Source: Syntrophomonas sp. (GTDB taxonomy: Bacteria; Bacillota; Syntrophomonadia; Syntrophomonadales; Syntrophomonadaceae). From it: DNA of 64,000 nt. Below the pieces are notes generated by a model. That model had not been told where the DNA came from. It ran no database searches and was given only the letters and a program-made list of their open reading frames with translations. Positions 9,069 to 17,895 of the stretch are shown here, in pieces (position 1 is the stretch's first letter; each line of letters begins with the position of its first letter). Location of the stretch: contig JAENYG010000005.1 of NCBI GenBank assembly GCA_016841875.1, positions 124,001 to 188,000 of the forward strand, read 5' to 3'. Both the position numbers and the translations under genes were made by a program.

Positions 9069-9110
9069 GATTTCCTCCCCTGGTTTACCAGGAGAGGAAA
9101 TCATTTATTA
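9069..9110 (+). terminator. Rho-independent terminator of the beta-oxidation operon
   Basis: GATTTCCTCCCCTGG pairs with CCAGGAGAGGAAATC (one mismatch in 15 bp) around a TTTA loop, followed by ATTTATT. It lies 80 bases after the third thiolase-like gene and before the thioesterase. Confidence 0.75.
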
Positions 9111-9156
9111 TATAGAAGAATTAAATTAACAGCATATATAAGGAGGAGCTGACGTA

Positions 9157-9570
9157 ATGCAGATTACTCTGGAAGAGTGCCGGATGCATATGAACCGAGT
9201 TCCTGTCAACCAGTATTTCAACATACAGTTCCTGGATATTCAAGAAGGCTACTGTAAAATTAAAATGCCTTATAATCCTGTTTTCACTAACTCCTGGGAA
9301 AATACTCATGGCGGAGCTTTGCTGACCCTGGCCGATATAGCATTTTATTTTGCCATGGCTACCTTAACCGGTCTGGACATATCGGGAGATCTTTCTACCG
9401 CTGAATTAAAAACCAATTTTCTTAATCCTACCAGTCAGAGCGATCTCTATGCTGAAGCCCGGGTTATAAAGAATGGGAGAAGGCTGATTTTTGGTGATGT
9501 ACAGGTGATGGATGAGGAAGGTAAGAGTATTTCCCACTCTACGGTCACCTACATAAGAAGGGATCAATAA
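9157..9570 (+). CDS. Hotdog-fold acyl-CoA thioesterase, PaaI/4HBT family
   Basis: A 137-residue single hotdog domain. The motif 'NTHGGALLTLADIAFYFA' carries the His-Gly-Gly and the downstream Asp characteristic of PaaI-type thioesterases, which hydrolyse acyl- or aryl-CoA to free acid and CoA. The ATG has AAGGAGGAG upstream. It follows the operon terminator, so it may have its own promoter, which I could not identify. In this context it could release CoA from stalled beta-oxidation intermediates; that role is inferred. Confidence 0.85.
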   Translation: MQITLEECRMHMNRVPVNQYFNIQFLDIQEGYCKIKMPYNPVFTNSWENTHGGALLTLADIAFYFAMATLTGLDISGDLSTAELKTNFLNPTSQSDLYAEARVIKNGRRLIFGDVQVMDEEGKSISHSTVTYIRRDQ

Positions 9571-9701
9571 GGACAATTGAGAAAGAATCATCATAATCCC
9601 CGGAGTTAAATTCCTGTCAAAAAAACCGATGATCCAGCACCCAACTGCAACAAGGAACCATGAGGCCATAGCACGTTAAGCATGACTTGAGAGGAGCAAA
9701 C

Positions 9702-10577
9702 ATGATCATTCCTATAAACCGCCAGTTAAATTTAGTCAAATCTCACCAGGCTGGATTTCCTTATTGTTACTGCATACTGATTAAAGACCAATCACAGGTT
9801 TTAATCGATAGTGGCTGCAGCTCAGATATTGCTGCAGACCTCCGACAACAGGGGATTGATATAGTAATTAATACTCACTTTCATTGGGACCATACTCGTC
9901 AAAACCAGAACCTGGGGCAGGTGCAGGTATGGTGTCATGGCCTGGACGCTCCAGCTATCCGGTCTGCGGATATTTATATGGAGAGGTATGGTTTTAAGGC
10001 CTTTGCGGCAGAAGAAATAGGCCGACTTTTTATCCAGGCTAATAAAATAACCGACCGGCCCGTTCATCGTGAGCTTTATGACGGAGAAATACTGGATTTG
10101 GGAAAGGTGCATTTAAGAGTCATTCATACCCCTGGTCATACGCCGGGTCACTGTGTTTTCTTTGAAGAGCACACCGGTATACTGATTAGCGGTGATATTG
10201 ATTTGACTTCCTGGGGACCCTGGTACCTGCACATATGCAGTGACTTAGACGACTTGATCGGCTCTATTGAGAAATGTATGGAATTGAGACCGAGTATGGT
10301 AATATCTGGTCATAAGGGAATAGTGGATCATGACCTTCAAGCTCGTTTTTTAACCTATCGGGATTGCATATTACGTAAGGAAGACGAAGTTCTGAGGGCT
10401 CTGGATAAACCTTTGACACTGGAAGAACTGGGCGCATTTCGAATATTTTATGGATTCAAGACGAAATTTGATAAATATCTGCAGTTTTGGGAGCAGCAGG
10501 GTGTATATATACATTTGCAGAGGTTAATAAGGAAGGGATTGGTAAGGAGAGAAGCAGACCGCTATTTCCGAATATAA
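9702..10577 (+). CDS. Metallo-beta-lactamase-fold hydrolase
   Basis: A 291-residue MBL-fold hydrolase with the full dinuclear metal set: 'THFHWDH' for the first site, 'HTPGHTPGH', 'ISGDID' and a late 'SGHKG'. A C-terminal extension of about 80 residues is predicted helical and resembles the extra domain of LACTB2/glyoxalase-II-like MBL proteins. I start at ATG 9702, since GAGAGGAG lies just upstream. The substrate cannot be deduced; a thioester or lactone would fit the neighbourhood. It may form a unit with the thioesterase 130 bases upstream. Confidence 0.85.
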   Translation: MIIPINRQLNLVKSHQAGFPYCYCILIKDQSQVLIDSGCSSDIAADLRQQGIDIVINTHFHWDHTRQNQNLGQVQVWCHGLDAPAIRSADIYMERYGFKAFAAEEIGRLFIQANKITDRPVHRELYDGEILDLGKVHLRVIHTPGHTPGHCVFFEEHTGILISGDIDLTSWGPWYLHICSDLDDLIGSIEKCMELRPSMVISGHKGIVDHDLQARFLTYRDCILRKEDEVLRALDKPLTLEELGAFRIFYGFKTKFDKYLQFWEQQGVYIHLQRLIRKGLVRREADRYFRI

Positions 10578-10633
10578 GGAGGGAAGGTGCTTCCTTTCAT
10601 GAACAGTTTTATTAAATAATTGTTTGCGTGCCC

Positions 10634-10645
10634 GTACACCTGTAC
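10634..10645. promoter_or_regulatory. Candidate enhancer (UAS) for sigma-54 activator, copy 1
   Basis: GTACACCTGTAC is an inverted repeat (GTACA-CC-TGTAC) about 155 bases upstream of the -24/-12 promoter at 10800. The same 13 bases including a leading C occur at 20723-20735 upstream of another such promoter. Position and symmetry fit an activator binding site. The surrounding intergenic stretch 10578-10876 holds no gene that I can see. Confidence 0.6.
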
Positions 10646-10799
10646 ATATTACTGGACAATAAGGCTAAATTTAAAAAGGACTGTGGGCCAGTTTAGCAGC
10701 TTACCATGATGAAACAATGCGTTTTTCCTTCTGGGATTTCAGGCCTCAATGCACCCTGGATTGATGTGAAAAAGCTTAATATACGACAGCTACAATGGT

Positions 10800-10815
10800 T
10801 GGCACGATATCTGCA
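10800..10815 (+). promoter_or_regulatory. Sigma-54 promoter of the methylmalonyl-CoA operon
   Basis: TGGCACGATATCTGCA matches the -24 (TGGCACG) perfectly and the -12 (TTGCA) with one change, with correct spacing. The start would lie near 10826, giving a leader of about 50 bases before the TTG start at 10877. Confidence 0.8.
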
Positions 10816-10876
10816 TAGTTATATGATTGGTATAATGTGCTGGCGAGCATGAGGTATTCAGGAGGGGGGAGACATT

Positions 10877-11407
10877 TTGGCGGATAACAAAAAGGGTTAC
10901 GTTTTTGTACACACCGGAGACGGTAAGGGTAAAACTACGGCTGCGCTTGGATTAGCTATGCGAGCCATAGGCCATGGAAAGAGAGTGTTTATAGCCCAGT
11001 TCATGAAAGGGCGAGATTATGGTGAATCGCTGGCTGCAGCCAAATACCTGCCTGATCTGGTATTGCATAAATGTGGGCAGGACAGCTTTGTAATCAAAGG
11101 GGACCTCTCTCCGCTTGATATAGAATTAGCCCGTAAAGGCATGGAAAAAGCAAGAGAAGCGATTTTTTCCGGACAATATGATTTGGTGATTCTTGATGAG
11201 ATTAATGTAGCAGTCGATTTTAAACTTATACCTTTGGAATCAGTACTTGACCTTATTAAGAATAAGCCGGAAGGATTGTATTTAGGTTTGACAGGACGAT
11301 ACGCTCCACCGGAATTTATCGAACTGGCTGATCTGGTAACGGAAATGAAAGAGATCAAGCACCCTTATGCAAAAGGCTTTGCAGCCCGGAAAGGCTTTGA
11401 ATGGTAG
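10877..11407 (+). CDS. cobO: Cob(I)yrinic acid a,c-diamide / cob(I)alamin adenosyltransferase
   Basis: CobA/CobO/BtuR-type adenosyltransferase that moves the adenosyl group of ATP to reduced corrinoid, making the adenosylcobalamin needed by the mutase encoded downstream. Visible features are the P-loop 'HTGDGKGKTTAALG' (residues ~12-25), the 'VILDEINVAVDF' segment and the family end 'HPYAKGFAARKGFEW'. Length (176) is typical. The TTG start has a strong GGAGGGGGGAG site. It is the first gene after the sigma-54 promoter, 12 bases before meaB. No other cobalamin synthesis gene is nearby, so supply of cofactor to the mutase is the likely job. Confidence 0.93.
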   Translation: MADNKKGYVFVHTGDGKGKTTAALGLAMRAIGHGKRVFIAQFMKGRDYGESLAAAKYLPDLVLHKCGQDSFVIKGDLSPLDIELARKGMEKAREAIFSGQYDLVILDEINVAVDFKLIPLESVLDLIKNKPEGLYLGLTGRYAPPEFIELADLVTEMKEIKHPYAKGFAARKGFEW

Positions 11408-11419
11408 AGGAATATAAAT

Positions 11420-12382
11420 ATGCAATTACATGAAAAAATTTTACAGGGTAATGTACGTGCTGCTTCACGTTTGATAAGAAATATCGAGGATGGTTTCCCA
11501 GGAGCTAAAGCGACTATTGCAAAAATCTATCCTTACACCGGTAAGGCTCATGTAATAGGCATAACTGGTTCTCCCGGTGCCGGGAAAAGCACTCTGACTG
11601 ACGGAATAATCGCGGCGTTTAGGAAAAAGGGAAAAACAGTAGGCGTACTGGCGGTAGACCCTTCGAGTCCGTTTACCGGTGGTGCCATACTTGGTGACCG
11701 GGTACGGATGCAGCGCCATGCTGAAGATCCGGGTGTATTTATCAGGAGCCTGGCAACCAGGGGGGCATTGGGAGGTTTGTCTAGAGCAGTAGGTGATAGT
11801 ATTCATGTGCTTGACAGCATGGGTAAGGATATTATCATTGTCGAAACCGTGGGAACCGGCCAGCAGGAAGTTGAGATCATGAATTATGCCGATACGGTTA
11901 TCCTGGTACTAGTTCCCGGTATGGGTGATGCGGTACAGACATTAAAAGCAGGGATAATGGAGATTGCGGATATATTTGTTATCAATAAAGCTCAGCGTGA
12001 CGGTGCGGATATGCTCGATAGTGAAATTAATATCCTGCTGGATATGGCTTTACAAGATCCAAATGGATGGAGACCGCCGGTAAAACGGGTAGGAAGTAAA
12101 GATGAAGAACAGCATTTTATTAAGGGGATTGAAGAAATAGTATCACAAATTATTGAACATAGAGAATATTACTCAGGTAATCACGAGGCCTTAAACAAAC
12201 GGCATAGACGCAAGGCATTATTTGAAATCCAGGCGGCTCTCCAGGGGGCGGTTCTTCAGCCATTTATGGCCCAATTGGCTGCTGATAATACTCTGGAAGA
12301 TATGATTGAGCAGGTAATGAGCAGAAAGAGTGACCCCCATTCCACAGCTGAAGAGGCGGCCAGGAAATACCTGGGATCGTAA
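11420..12382 (+). CDS. meaB: MeaB GTPase, methylmalonyl-CoA mutase chaperone (ArgK family)
   Basis: G3E-family P-loop GTPase that gates cofactor loading and protects the B12-dependent mutase from inactivation. The P-loop is 'GITGSPGAGKSTLTDG' (residues ~48-62); 'VDPSSPFTGGAILGDRVRM' and 'ETVGTGQQEVEIM' are family signatures, and 'INKAQRDGAD' supplies guanine specificity. Length 320 is typical. It lies between the adenosyltransferase and an acyl-CoA dehydrogenase, with the mutase two genes on. A 150-base gap follows without an obvious terminator, so transcription probably continues. Confidence 0.95.
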   Translation: MQLHEKILQGNVRAASRLIRNIEDGFPGAKATIAKIYPYTGKAHVIGITGSPGAGKSTLTDGIIAAFRKKGKTVGVLAVDPSSPFTGGAILGDRVRMQRHAEDPGVFIRSLATRGALGGLSRAVGDSIHVLDSMGKDIIIVETVGTGQQEVEIMNYADTVILVLVPGMGDAVQTLKAGIMEIADIFVINKAQRDGADMLDSEINILLDMALQDPNGWRPPVKRVGSKDEEQHFIKGIEEIVSQIIEHREYYSGNHEALNKRHRRKALFEIQAALQGAVLQPFMAQLAADNTLEDMIEQVMSRKSDPHSTAEEAARKYLGS

Positions 12383-12533
12383 CTGCTTGATGATAAAGAG
12401 CATTAGCTTCAAAAGATTTATGTTTAAAAAATGATTCATGTTGTTACAGACGAGATGCAAAAGGGGGTAAAAACAAGTAAGAATAGCTTGGTGAAAATAT
12501 AAATTAGTTTTATTGAAAGAGGAGGCATTATTG

Positions 12534-13691
12534 ATGGATTTTGCATTAACAGAAGAACAGAAAATGGTACAAACTATGGCCAAAGATTTTGCTGAAAATG
12601 AGATAGCTCCTTTTGTGGATCAGGATGAGGAAAACCACTATTGGAGAAAAGAAATTTTTGACAAGATGGCCGAACTAGGTTTATTTGGCTTTTGTATTGA
12701 TGAGCAGTATGGCGGTAATGGGATGGGATTTCTGGAAGGTGCACTGGTTATTGAGCAGGTAGCTAGAGTTCATACCTCATGGCGCATGGCTTTTAATATG
12801 CAGTGCTGGGGACCGGCCTTGACCATACAAAAATTTGGGACCCAGGAGCAAAAGGAGCATTATATACCTAAATTTGCAAACGGAGAATATGTAGGCAGCT
12901 TTGCTATGACCGAGGCTGATGTAGGCTCGGATGTTGCAGCTATGAAATGCCGGGCCGAAGATAAAGGTGATTATTACCTCCTCAATGGACATAAAATGTG
13001 GATCACCAATGGGACTGTATGTGACCACGGGCTTTTATATGTAAAAACCGACAAAGATGGAGGAGCTAAAGGAATTACCTGTTTTATAATGGATTACAGT
13101 CTTCCCGGAATCACCAGGAATCCCATCAAGACCAAAGTGGGCTTATGGGCTTCTGATACGGCGGAGATAGTATTTGAAAATGTTAAAGTACCCAAGGAGC
13201 TTATTCTGGGGAAAGTCGGTCAGGGCTTCAGTATGTGTATGACCCAGCTCAATGCTACCCGTTTGGGTTGTGCTGCCGGTGCTCTGGGGCTATCCCAAGC
13301 TTGTCTGGAAGCTTCTATCCGCTATGCCAATGAGCGCACCCAATTTGGCCAGCCTATCGGAAAATATCAGTTGATTCAGCAGCAGATTGCAGAGATGAAG
13401 ATGGAGCATGCAGCCCTGGAAGCTATGGTTTATAAAGCGGCCTGGCTAAAGGACAACAATTTACCCAATCAGATGGAGACATCCATGGCCAAATTATTTG
13501 GTGCTAAAGCAGCAGTACATGGTGCCAACGAGTGTATGAAACTACATGGTTCCTTTGGTTATTCTACTGAATATCCGTGTGGAAGGTTCCTGAGAGACTG
13601 TAAGCAGTTTGAGACCCTGGAAGGCACTTCTAATATGCATACCCAGATCGTTGCCAATGCGGCCCTCGGTTTTTCAGCTAACCGGGCCTAA
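12534..13691 (+). CDS. Acyl-CoA dehydrogenase, short-chain type
   Basis: FAD-dependent acyl-CoA dehydrogenase of 385 residues that introduces the alpha-beta double bond and passes electrons to electron-transfer flavoprotein. Motifs: 'FAMTEADVGSDVAAM' (FAD/substrate contact), 'ERTQFGQPIGKYQ', 'KLHGSFGYSTEYP' and 'ETLEGTSNMHT', whose Glu aligns with the catalytic base of butyryl-CoA dehydrogenase. ATG 12534 is chosen because AGAGGAGG precedes it by about 9 bases. Its place between meaB and the mutase suggests a substrate whose degradation yields propionyl- or methylmalonyl-CoA, such as an odd-chain or 2-methyl acyl-CoA; this is inference. Confidence 0.92.
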   Translation: MDFALTEEQKMVQTMAKDFAENEIAPFVDQDEENHYWRKEIFDKMAELGLFGFCIDEQYGGNGMGFLEGALVIEQVARVHTSWRMAFNMQCWGPALTIQKFGTQEQKEHYIPKFANGEYVGSFAMTEADVGSDVAAMKCRAEDKGDYYLLNGHKMWITNGTVCDHGLLYVKTDKDGGAKGITCFIMDYSLPGITRNPIKTKVGLWASDTAEIVFENVKVPKELILGKVGQGFSMCMTQLNATRLGCAAGALGLSQACLEASIRYANERTQFGQPIGKYQLIQQQIAEMKMEHAALEAMVYKAAWLKDNNLPNQMETSMAKLFGAKAAVHGANECMKLHGSFGYSTEYPCGRFLRDCKQFETLEGTSNMHTQIVANAALGFSANRA

Positions 13692-13745
13692 GTAATTCCA
13701 GGTTAATGCTGGTAACTGACATTTAAGTATAAGGAGGCCATGATA

Positions 13746-15422
13746 GTGTCTTACAGCAAAGAAGAGTTAAGCGCAATCCAGGAAGCCATGGATAAATGGC
13801 AGGTCAATGTTGATAGAACTATTGCCAAACAGGGTGAAAGGAAAGATCCCTTTATCTCCAGCGGCTTCAATGAAATAAATCGCTTATATACTCCCCTTGA
13901 TGTTCAAGGGGAGTATAATGAAAAACTTGGGTTCCCGGGTGAGTACCCGTTTACTCGCGGACCACAGCCTACCATGTACAGGGGTAAATTATGGACCATG
14001 CGTATGTACGCTGGATTTTCAACCGCTGAAGAGTCAAATAAGCGCTATAAGTATTTACTTGACAACGGTAGTTCCGGATTATCAGTAGCATTTGATCTGC
14101 CCACTCAGATTGGCTACGATTCAGACCATCCCATGAGTGAAGGTGAAGTAGGCAAAGTCGGTGTGGCTATTGATTCCCTGGCCGATATGGAAATATTGTT
14201 TGACAGTATTCCTTTAGACAAAGTATCGACTTCAATGACTATCAATGCTCCCGCGGCAGTTTTACTGGCTATGTATATGGCAGTAGCAGAGAAACAGGGG
14301 GTTCCATTTGATAAATTAAGAGGAACCATCCAAAATGATATCCTAAAAGAGTATTCTGCCCGGGGAACTTATATATTTCCGGTACAGCCATCTATGCGGC
14401 TTATTACCAATATTTTTGAGTTTTGCTCCGAGCAAGTTCCTCAATGGAATACCATCAGCATTTCTGGTTACCACATAAGGGAAGCCGGATCTACTGCTGT
14501 TGATGAAATTGCTTTTACCTTTGCGAATGGTATGGCTTATGTGAAAGCTGCGATTAAAGCGGGAATGGATGTTGATAAATTTGCGGGACGGCTTTCCTTC
14601 TTTCTGAATGCGCATAACGATTTACTGGAGGAAGTATCCAAATTTAGAGCAGCCAGAAGACTTTGGGGTTATATAATGAAAGAACACTTCAAGGCCAAGG
14701 ACCCGCGTTCCTGGATGTTTAGAACCCACTCCCAGACCGCCGGGTCGATGTTGACCGCCCAGCAGGTTAACAATAATATTGTTCGGGTTTGCATTCAGGC
14801 TCTGGCAGCAGTTTTAGGTGGAACACAGTCATTGCATACCAATTCCAGGGATGAAGCACTGGCCCTGCCATCAGAGGAATCGGTAATGACTGCATTAAGG
14901 ACCCAGCAGGTCATAGCTTACGAATCCGGGGTGGCAGATACTATTGATCCCCTGGCAGGTTCGTATTACATTGAAGCCATGACCGATAAAATATATAACG
15001 AAGCCTGGGATAAGATACAGAAAATAGAAGAAATGGGCGGAGCAGAAAAAGCTATTGAGATAGGTTACATCCAGAGTGAAATTCAAAAAGCCGCCTACCA
15101 GTGGCAAAAAGATGTTGAATCCGGGGACAGAATCATAGTGGGCGTGAACAAGTTCCAGGTAAAAGAACCTGAACCATCAGGATTACTTAAAGTAGATCCT
15201 TCCGTACAGAAGACGCAGATCGATAAATTGAACGAACTAAAAAGCAAGCGTGATAATGAAGCCGTAGCTAACCGGCTTGAAGAACTCCGCCAGGCAGCAA
15301 GGGGCGACGCTAATATTATGCCCTATATTCTTAACGCGGTTAAAGTCTATGCTACTGAAGGGGAAATATGTGGTGTATTGCGTGAAGAGTGGGGCGAATA
15401 CGTTGCTGCGGTTTCTTTATAA
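13746..15422 (+). CDS. Methylmalonyl-CoA mutase, large (catalytic) subunit
   Basis: Adenosylcobalamin-dependent mutase interconverting methylmalonyl-CoA and succinyl-CoA. The 558-residue chain carries the TIM-barrel substrate domain but lacks the B12 domain, which is encoded separately next door; isobutyryl-CoA mutase has the same split. Two active-site residues separate them: Tyr in 'MRMYAGFST' (residue 88) and Arg in 'KEYSARGTY' (residue 206) match methylmalonyl-CoA mutase, where isobutyryl-CoA mutase has Phe and Gln. '[11 protein letters not shown]' and 'THSQTAG' carry the usual His residues. GTG 13746 lies 8 bases after GGAGG; the ATG at 13740 lies only 2 bases after it. A perfect 14-bp inverted repeat lies inside the gene at 13887-13917. 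Confidence 0.93.
   Translation: MSYSKEELSAIQEAMDKWQVNVDRTIAKQGERKDPFISSGFNEINRLYTPLDVQGEYNEKLGFPGEYPFTRGPQPTMYRGKLWTMRMYAGFSTAEESNKRYKYLLDNGSSGLSVAFDLPTQIGYDSDHPMSEGEVGKVGVAIDSLADMEILFDSIPLDKVSTSMTINAPAAVLLAMYMAVAEKQGVPFDKLRGTIQNDILKEYSARGTYIFPVQPSMRLITNIFEFCSEQVPQWNTISISGYHIREAGSTAVDEIAFTFANGMAYVKAAIKAGMDVDKFAGRLSFFLNAHNDLLEEVSKFRAARRLWGYIMKEHFKAKDPRSWMFRTHSQTAGSMLTAQQVNNNIVRVCIQALAAVLGGTQSLHTNSRDEALALPSEESVMTALRTQQVIAYESGVADTIDPLAGSYYIEAMTDKIYNEAWDKIQKIEEMGGAEKAIEIGYIQSEIQKAAYQWQKDVESGDRIIVGVNKFQVKEPEPSGLLKVDPSVQKTQIDKLNELKSKRDNEAVANRLEELRQAARGDANIMPYILNAVKVYATEGEICGVLREEWGEYVAAVSL
13887..13917 (+). repeat. Perfect inverted repeat inside the mutase gene
   Basis: Two 14-base arms (TATACTCCCCTTGA and its complement) flank a 3-base loop about 140 bases into the coding region. 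The arms encode ordinary family residues, so the repeat is compatible with the protein. As RNA it would form a strong hairpin. Confidence 0.7.
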
Positions 15423-15453
15423 GCCCTGACCAGAGAAATAGGAGGGTTTTCAA

Positions 15454-15858
15454 ATGACAATAAGGAAAATAAGAGTATTGGTAGCCAAACCGGGTCTGGA
15501 TGGGCACGACCGGGGGGCGAAAGTAATAGCTCAGGCTTTCAGAGATGCAGGCTTTGAAGTTATTTATACCGGGCTGAGACAAACACCAGAGAGTATAGTA
15601 GCAACAGCTGAACAGGAGGATGTGGATTGCATCGCGATGAGCATGTTATCCGGATCTCACCTCACCTTAATGCCCAAAGTCACTCGCCTGCTAAAAGAGA
15701 AAGAGATGGAGGACATTCTGGTCATAGGGGGAGGAGTTATCCCGAGTGAAGACATTCCCCTGTTAAAAGAAGCAGGGATCGCCGAAATATTTACTCCCGG
15801 TACCCCCACCAGTTTATGTGTAGAATACGTCAAAAACAATGTCACTGAAAAGGCTTGA
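15454..15858 (+). CDS. Methylmalonyl-CoA mutase, small (cobalamin-binding) subunit
   Basis: A 134-residue stand-alone B12-binding domain that pairs with the large subunit upstream. The signature 'DGHDRG' (residues 16-21) contains the Asp-x-His-x-x-Gly motif whose His replaces dimethylbenzimidazole as lower cobalt ligand. 'MSMLSGSH' and 'VIGGGVIP' are the Ser-x-Leu and Gly-Gly loops that hold the nucleotide tail. The ATG follows AGGAGGG. It starts 31 bases after the large subunit, so they are surely coexpressed. Confidence 0.94.
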   Translation: MTIRKIRVLVAKPGLDGHDRGAKVIAQAFRDAGFEVIYTGLRQTPESIVATAEQEDVDCIAMSMLSGSHLTLMPKVTRLLKEKEMEDILVIGGGVIPSEDIPLLKEAGIAEIFTPGTPTSLCVEYVKNNVTEKA

Positions 15859-15898
15859 GAATATTTGATATCATTAAATGAACGGGAGGTAGTAAATA

Positions 15899-16309
15899 AT
15901 GAAGGTCATATGTGTTGATCACATCGGCATTGCTGTGAAAAGCATCGATGAGAGTGCTAAATTTTACACGGATCTGCTGGATCTAAAGCTTACCGGAACC
16001 GAGGTAGTAGCAGAACAGAAGGTTAAAACGGCCTTTATTCCTGCCGGTGAATCAGAAATTGAACTGCTGGAATCCCTATCTCCTGATGGACCAATTGGAA
16101 GGTTTATCGAAAAAAATGGAGAGGGAATTCAGCATATTGCTCTGCGGGTAGAAGATATTGAATCTGCTTTAGATGAGTTAAAGAATAATGGTATTAAGCT
16201 GATTGATGAAAAACCCCGCTATGGTGCGGGGGGAGCTAAGATTGCCTTTATTCATCCCAAGGCTACCGGAGGAGTACTGCTGGAGTTGTGCCAGCGGGAC
16301 CACGACTAA
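15899..16309 (+). CDS. mce: Methylmalonyl-CoA epimerase
   Basis: Vicinal-oxygen-chelate protein of 136 residues that interconverts the (R) and (S) forms of methylmalonyl-CoA, linking the mutase to carboxylation or decarboxylation. Metal ligands are visible in 'VDHIGIAV' (His 8), 'GIQHIALRV' and 'GVLLELCQ' (late Glu). Length and motifs match the family closely. It follows the small mutase subunit by 40 bases and precedes the carboxyltransferase by 47. Confidence 0.94.
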   Translation: MKVICVDHIGIAVKSIDESAKFYTDLLDLKLTGTEVVAEQKVKTAFIPAGESEIELLESLSPDGPIGRFIEKNGEGIQHIALRVEDIESALDELKNNGIKLIDEKPRYGAGGAKIAFIHPKATGGVLLELCQRDHD

Positions 16310-16356
16310 GTTGAGGGTATAACCATAGAAATACAAGGGTGAGGAGGGTTTTCGGG

Positions 16357-17895
16357 GTGGCAACCAATCAAGAAAAAATTGAACAATTCAAAGAGAGATC
16401 CCGGCATATCGAACAGGGTGGCGGGGAAGCTGCTCTTGCCAAGCTAAAGGCGAAAGGGCGGCTATCGACCAGAGAAAGAATAGATTTACTATTCGACCCG
16501 GGTACTTTTGTAGAACTGGATAAATTTGTGGAGCACCGCTGTACTAATTTCGGCATGGATAAGATGGAGATTCCGGGAGAGGGAGTAGTCACTGGATTTG
16601 GCCAGGTCAACGGCCGAACTGTATTCGCATATGCTCAGGACTTCAGTGTTATGGGCGGGTCCCTGGGTGAGATGCATGCTGCCAAAATAGTAAAATGTAT
16701 GGATAAGGCCATGACGGCAGGATGTCCAATTGTGGCATTATGTGATTCTGGCGGTGCACGGATACAGGAAGCAGTTGATTCCCTGGCTGGATATGGCCGG
16801 GTATTCTTCAAAAACACTATGGCTTCGGGTGCAATACCGCAAATAGCAGCTATTATGGGACCGTCGGCCGGTGGAGCTGTATATTCGCCTGCTTTGATGG
16901 ATTTTATTTATATGGTTAAACAGGATTATGCCCAGATGTTCATAACCGGGCCTCAGGTAATCAAGGCTACAACCGGGGAAGAGATCGGAGCGATTGAACT
17001 CGGCGGAGCTATGACTCATAATACCAAGAGCGGAGTTGCTCACTTTGCAGCTGAAGATGATGCTGATTGTATTGAACAAATAAAGATTTTGCTGAGTTAT
17101 CTTCCTTCCAGTTTCAGGGACCATCCTGCTCGACAGGAGTGTGCGGATCCTATCGACCGTCGAGAGGAAAAACTGAATACCATCATCCCCGATAAAAGCA
17201 GCCGTCCTTACGATATGAAGAAAGTTATAAAAATGATTGTAGATGATGGTACATTTTATGAAAATCAGCAGCATTTCGCCAAAAATATCATTACCTGTTT
17301 TGCCCGGATGGATGGAGCTACAGTAGGTATCATAGCAAATCAACCTATGGTAATGGCTGGATCTCTGGATATTAATGCATCAGATAAGGCAGCGCGGTTT
17401 ATTAACTTCTGCGATTGCTTTAATATCCCGATAATTACCCTGGTTGATGTACCGGGTTATCTTCCAGGTACCAGTCAGGAGTTCGGCGGTATTATTAGAC
17501 ACGGGGCTAAATTGCTGTATGTTTATCCAGAGGCCACCGTACCCAAGATAACTGTTGTTTTAAGGAAGGCTTATGGTGGGTCATTCCTGGGCATGTGTTC
17601 TGCCCAGGCGGGAGCTGATATGGTAATTGCCTGGCCGACTGCTGAGATAGCGGTTATGGGAGCGGCCGGGGCAGCGAATATAATCTTCCGCACTGAATCT
17701 GAAGAGCAGAAGCAGGCAAAAATCGAAGAATATATTGATACATTCTCAACGCCGTACCAGGCAGCACAGCGGGGATTTGTAGATCAGATCATTGAACCGC
17801 AGGATACTCGTCCGGTTATCATCAATGCTTTGAGGCTCCTGGAGAACAAAACCTGTGAACTGCCCCCCAAGAAACATGGAAATATCCCGCTATAG
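16357..17895 (+). CDS. mmdA: Methylmalonyl-CoA decarboxylase/propionyl-CoA carboxylase carboxyltransferase subunit
   Basis: A 512-residue carboxyltransferase with two crotonase-like halves, as in MmdA, PccB and transcarboxylase 12S. Typical stretches are 'GQVNGRTVFAYAQDFSVMGGS', 'ALCDSGGARIQEAV', 'GPSAGGAVYSPAL' and, in the second half, 'DVPGYLPGTSQEFGGIIRHGAK' and 'KAYGGSFLGM' (quoted in parts). It moves CO2 between methylmalonyl-CoA and biotin. GTG 16357 lies 8 bases after GAGGAGGG. No biotin-carrier, membrane decarboxylase or carboxylase-alpha gene is in the window, so the partner must lie elsewhere, and whether it decarboxylates or transfers carboxyl groups is open. Confidence 0.88.
   Translation: MATNQEKIEQFKERSRHIEQGGGEAALAKLKAKGRLSTRERIDLLFDPGTFVELDKFVEHRCTNFGMDKMEIPGEGVVTGFGQVNGRTVFAYAQDFSVMGGSLGEMHAAKIVKCMDKAMTAGCPIVALCDSGGARIQEAVDSLAGYGRVFFKNTMASGAIPQIAAIMGPSAGGAVYSPALMDFIYMVKQDYAQMFITGPQVIKATTGEEIGAIELGGAMTHNTKSGVAHFAAEDDADCIEQIKILLSYLPSSFRDHPARQECADPIDRREEKLNTIIPDKSSRPYDMKKVIKMIVDDGTFYENQQHFAKNIITCFARMDGATVGIIANQPMVMAGSLDINASDKAARFINFCDCFNIPIITLVDVPGYLPGTSQEFGGIIRHGAKLLYVYPEATVPKITVVLRKAYGGSFLGMCSAQAGADMVIAWPTAEIAVMGAAGAANIIFRTESEEQKQAKIEEYIDTFSTPYQAAQRGFVDQIIEPQDTRPVIINALRLLENKTCELPPKKHGNIPL

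Noticed and set aside
10578-10876. Cobalamin riboswitch before the adenosyltransferase gene
   Set aside because: No B12-box-like sequence or characteristic multi-arm fold could be seen; a sigma-54 promoter explains control.
13746-15858. Isobutyryl-CoA mutase (icmA/icmB) for the split mutase
   Set aside because: The split architecture fits, but Tyr88 and Arg206 are the methylmalonyl-CoA mutase residues, and epimerase and carboxyltransferase follow.
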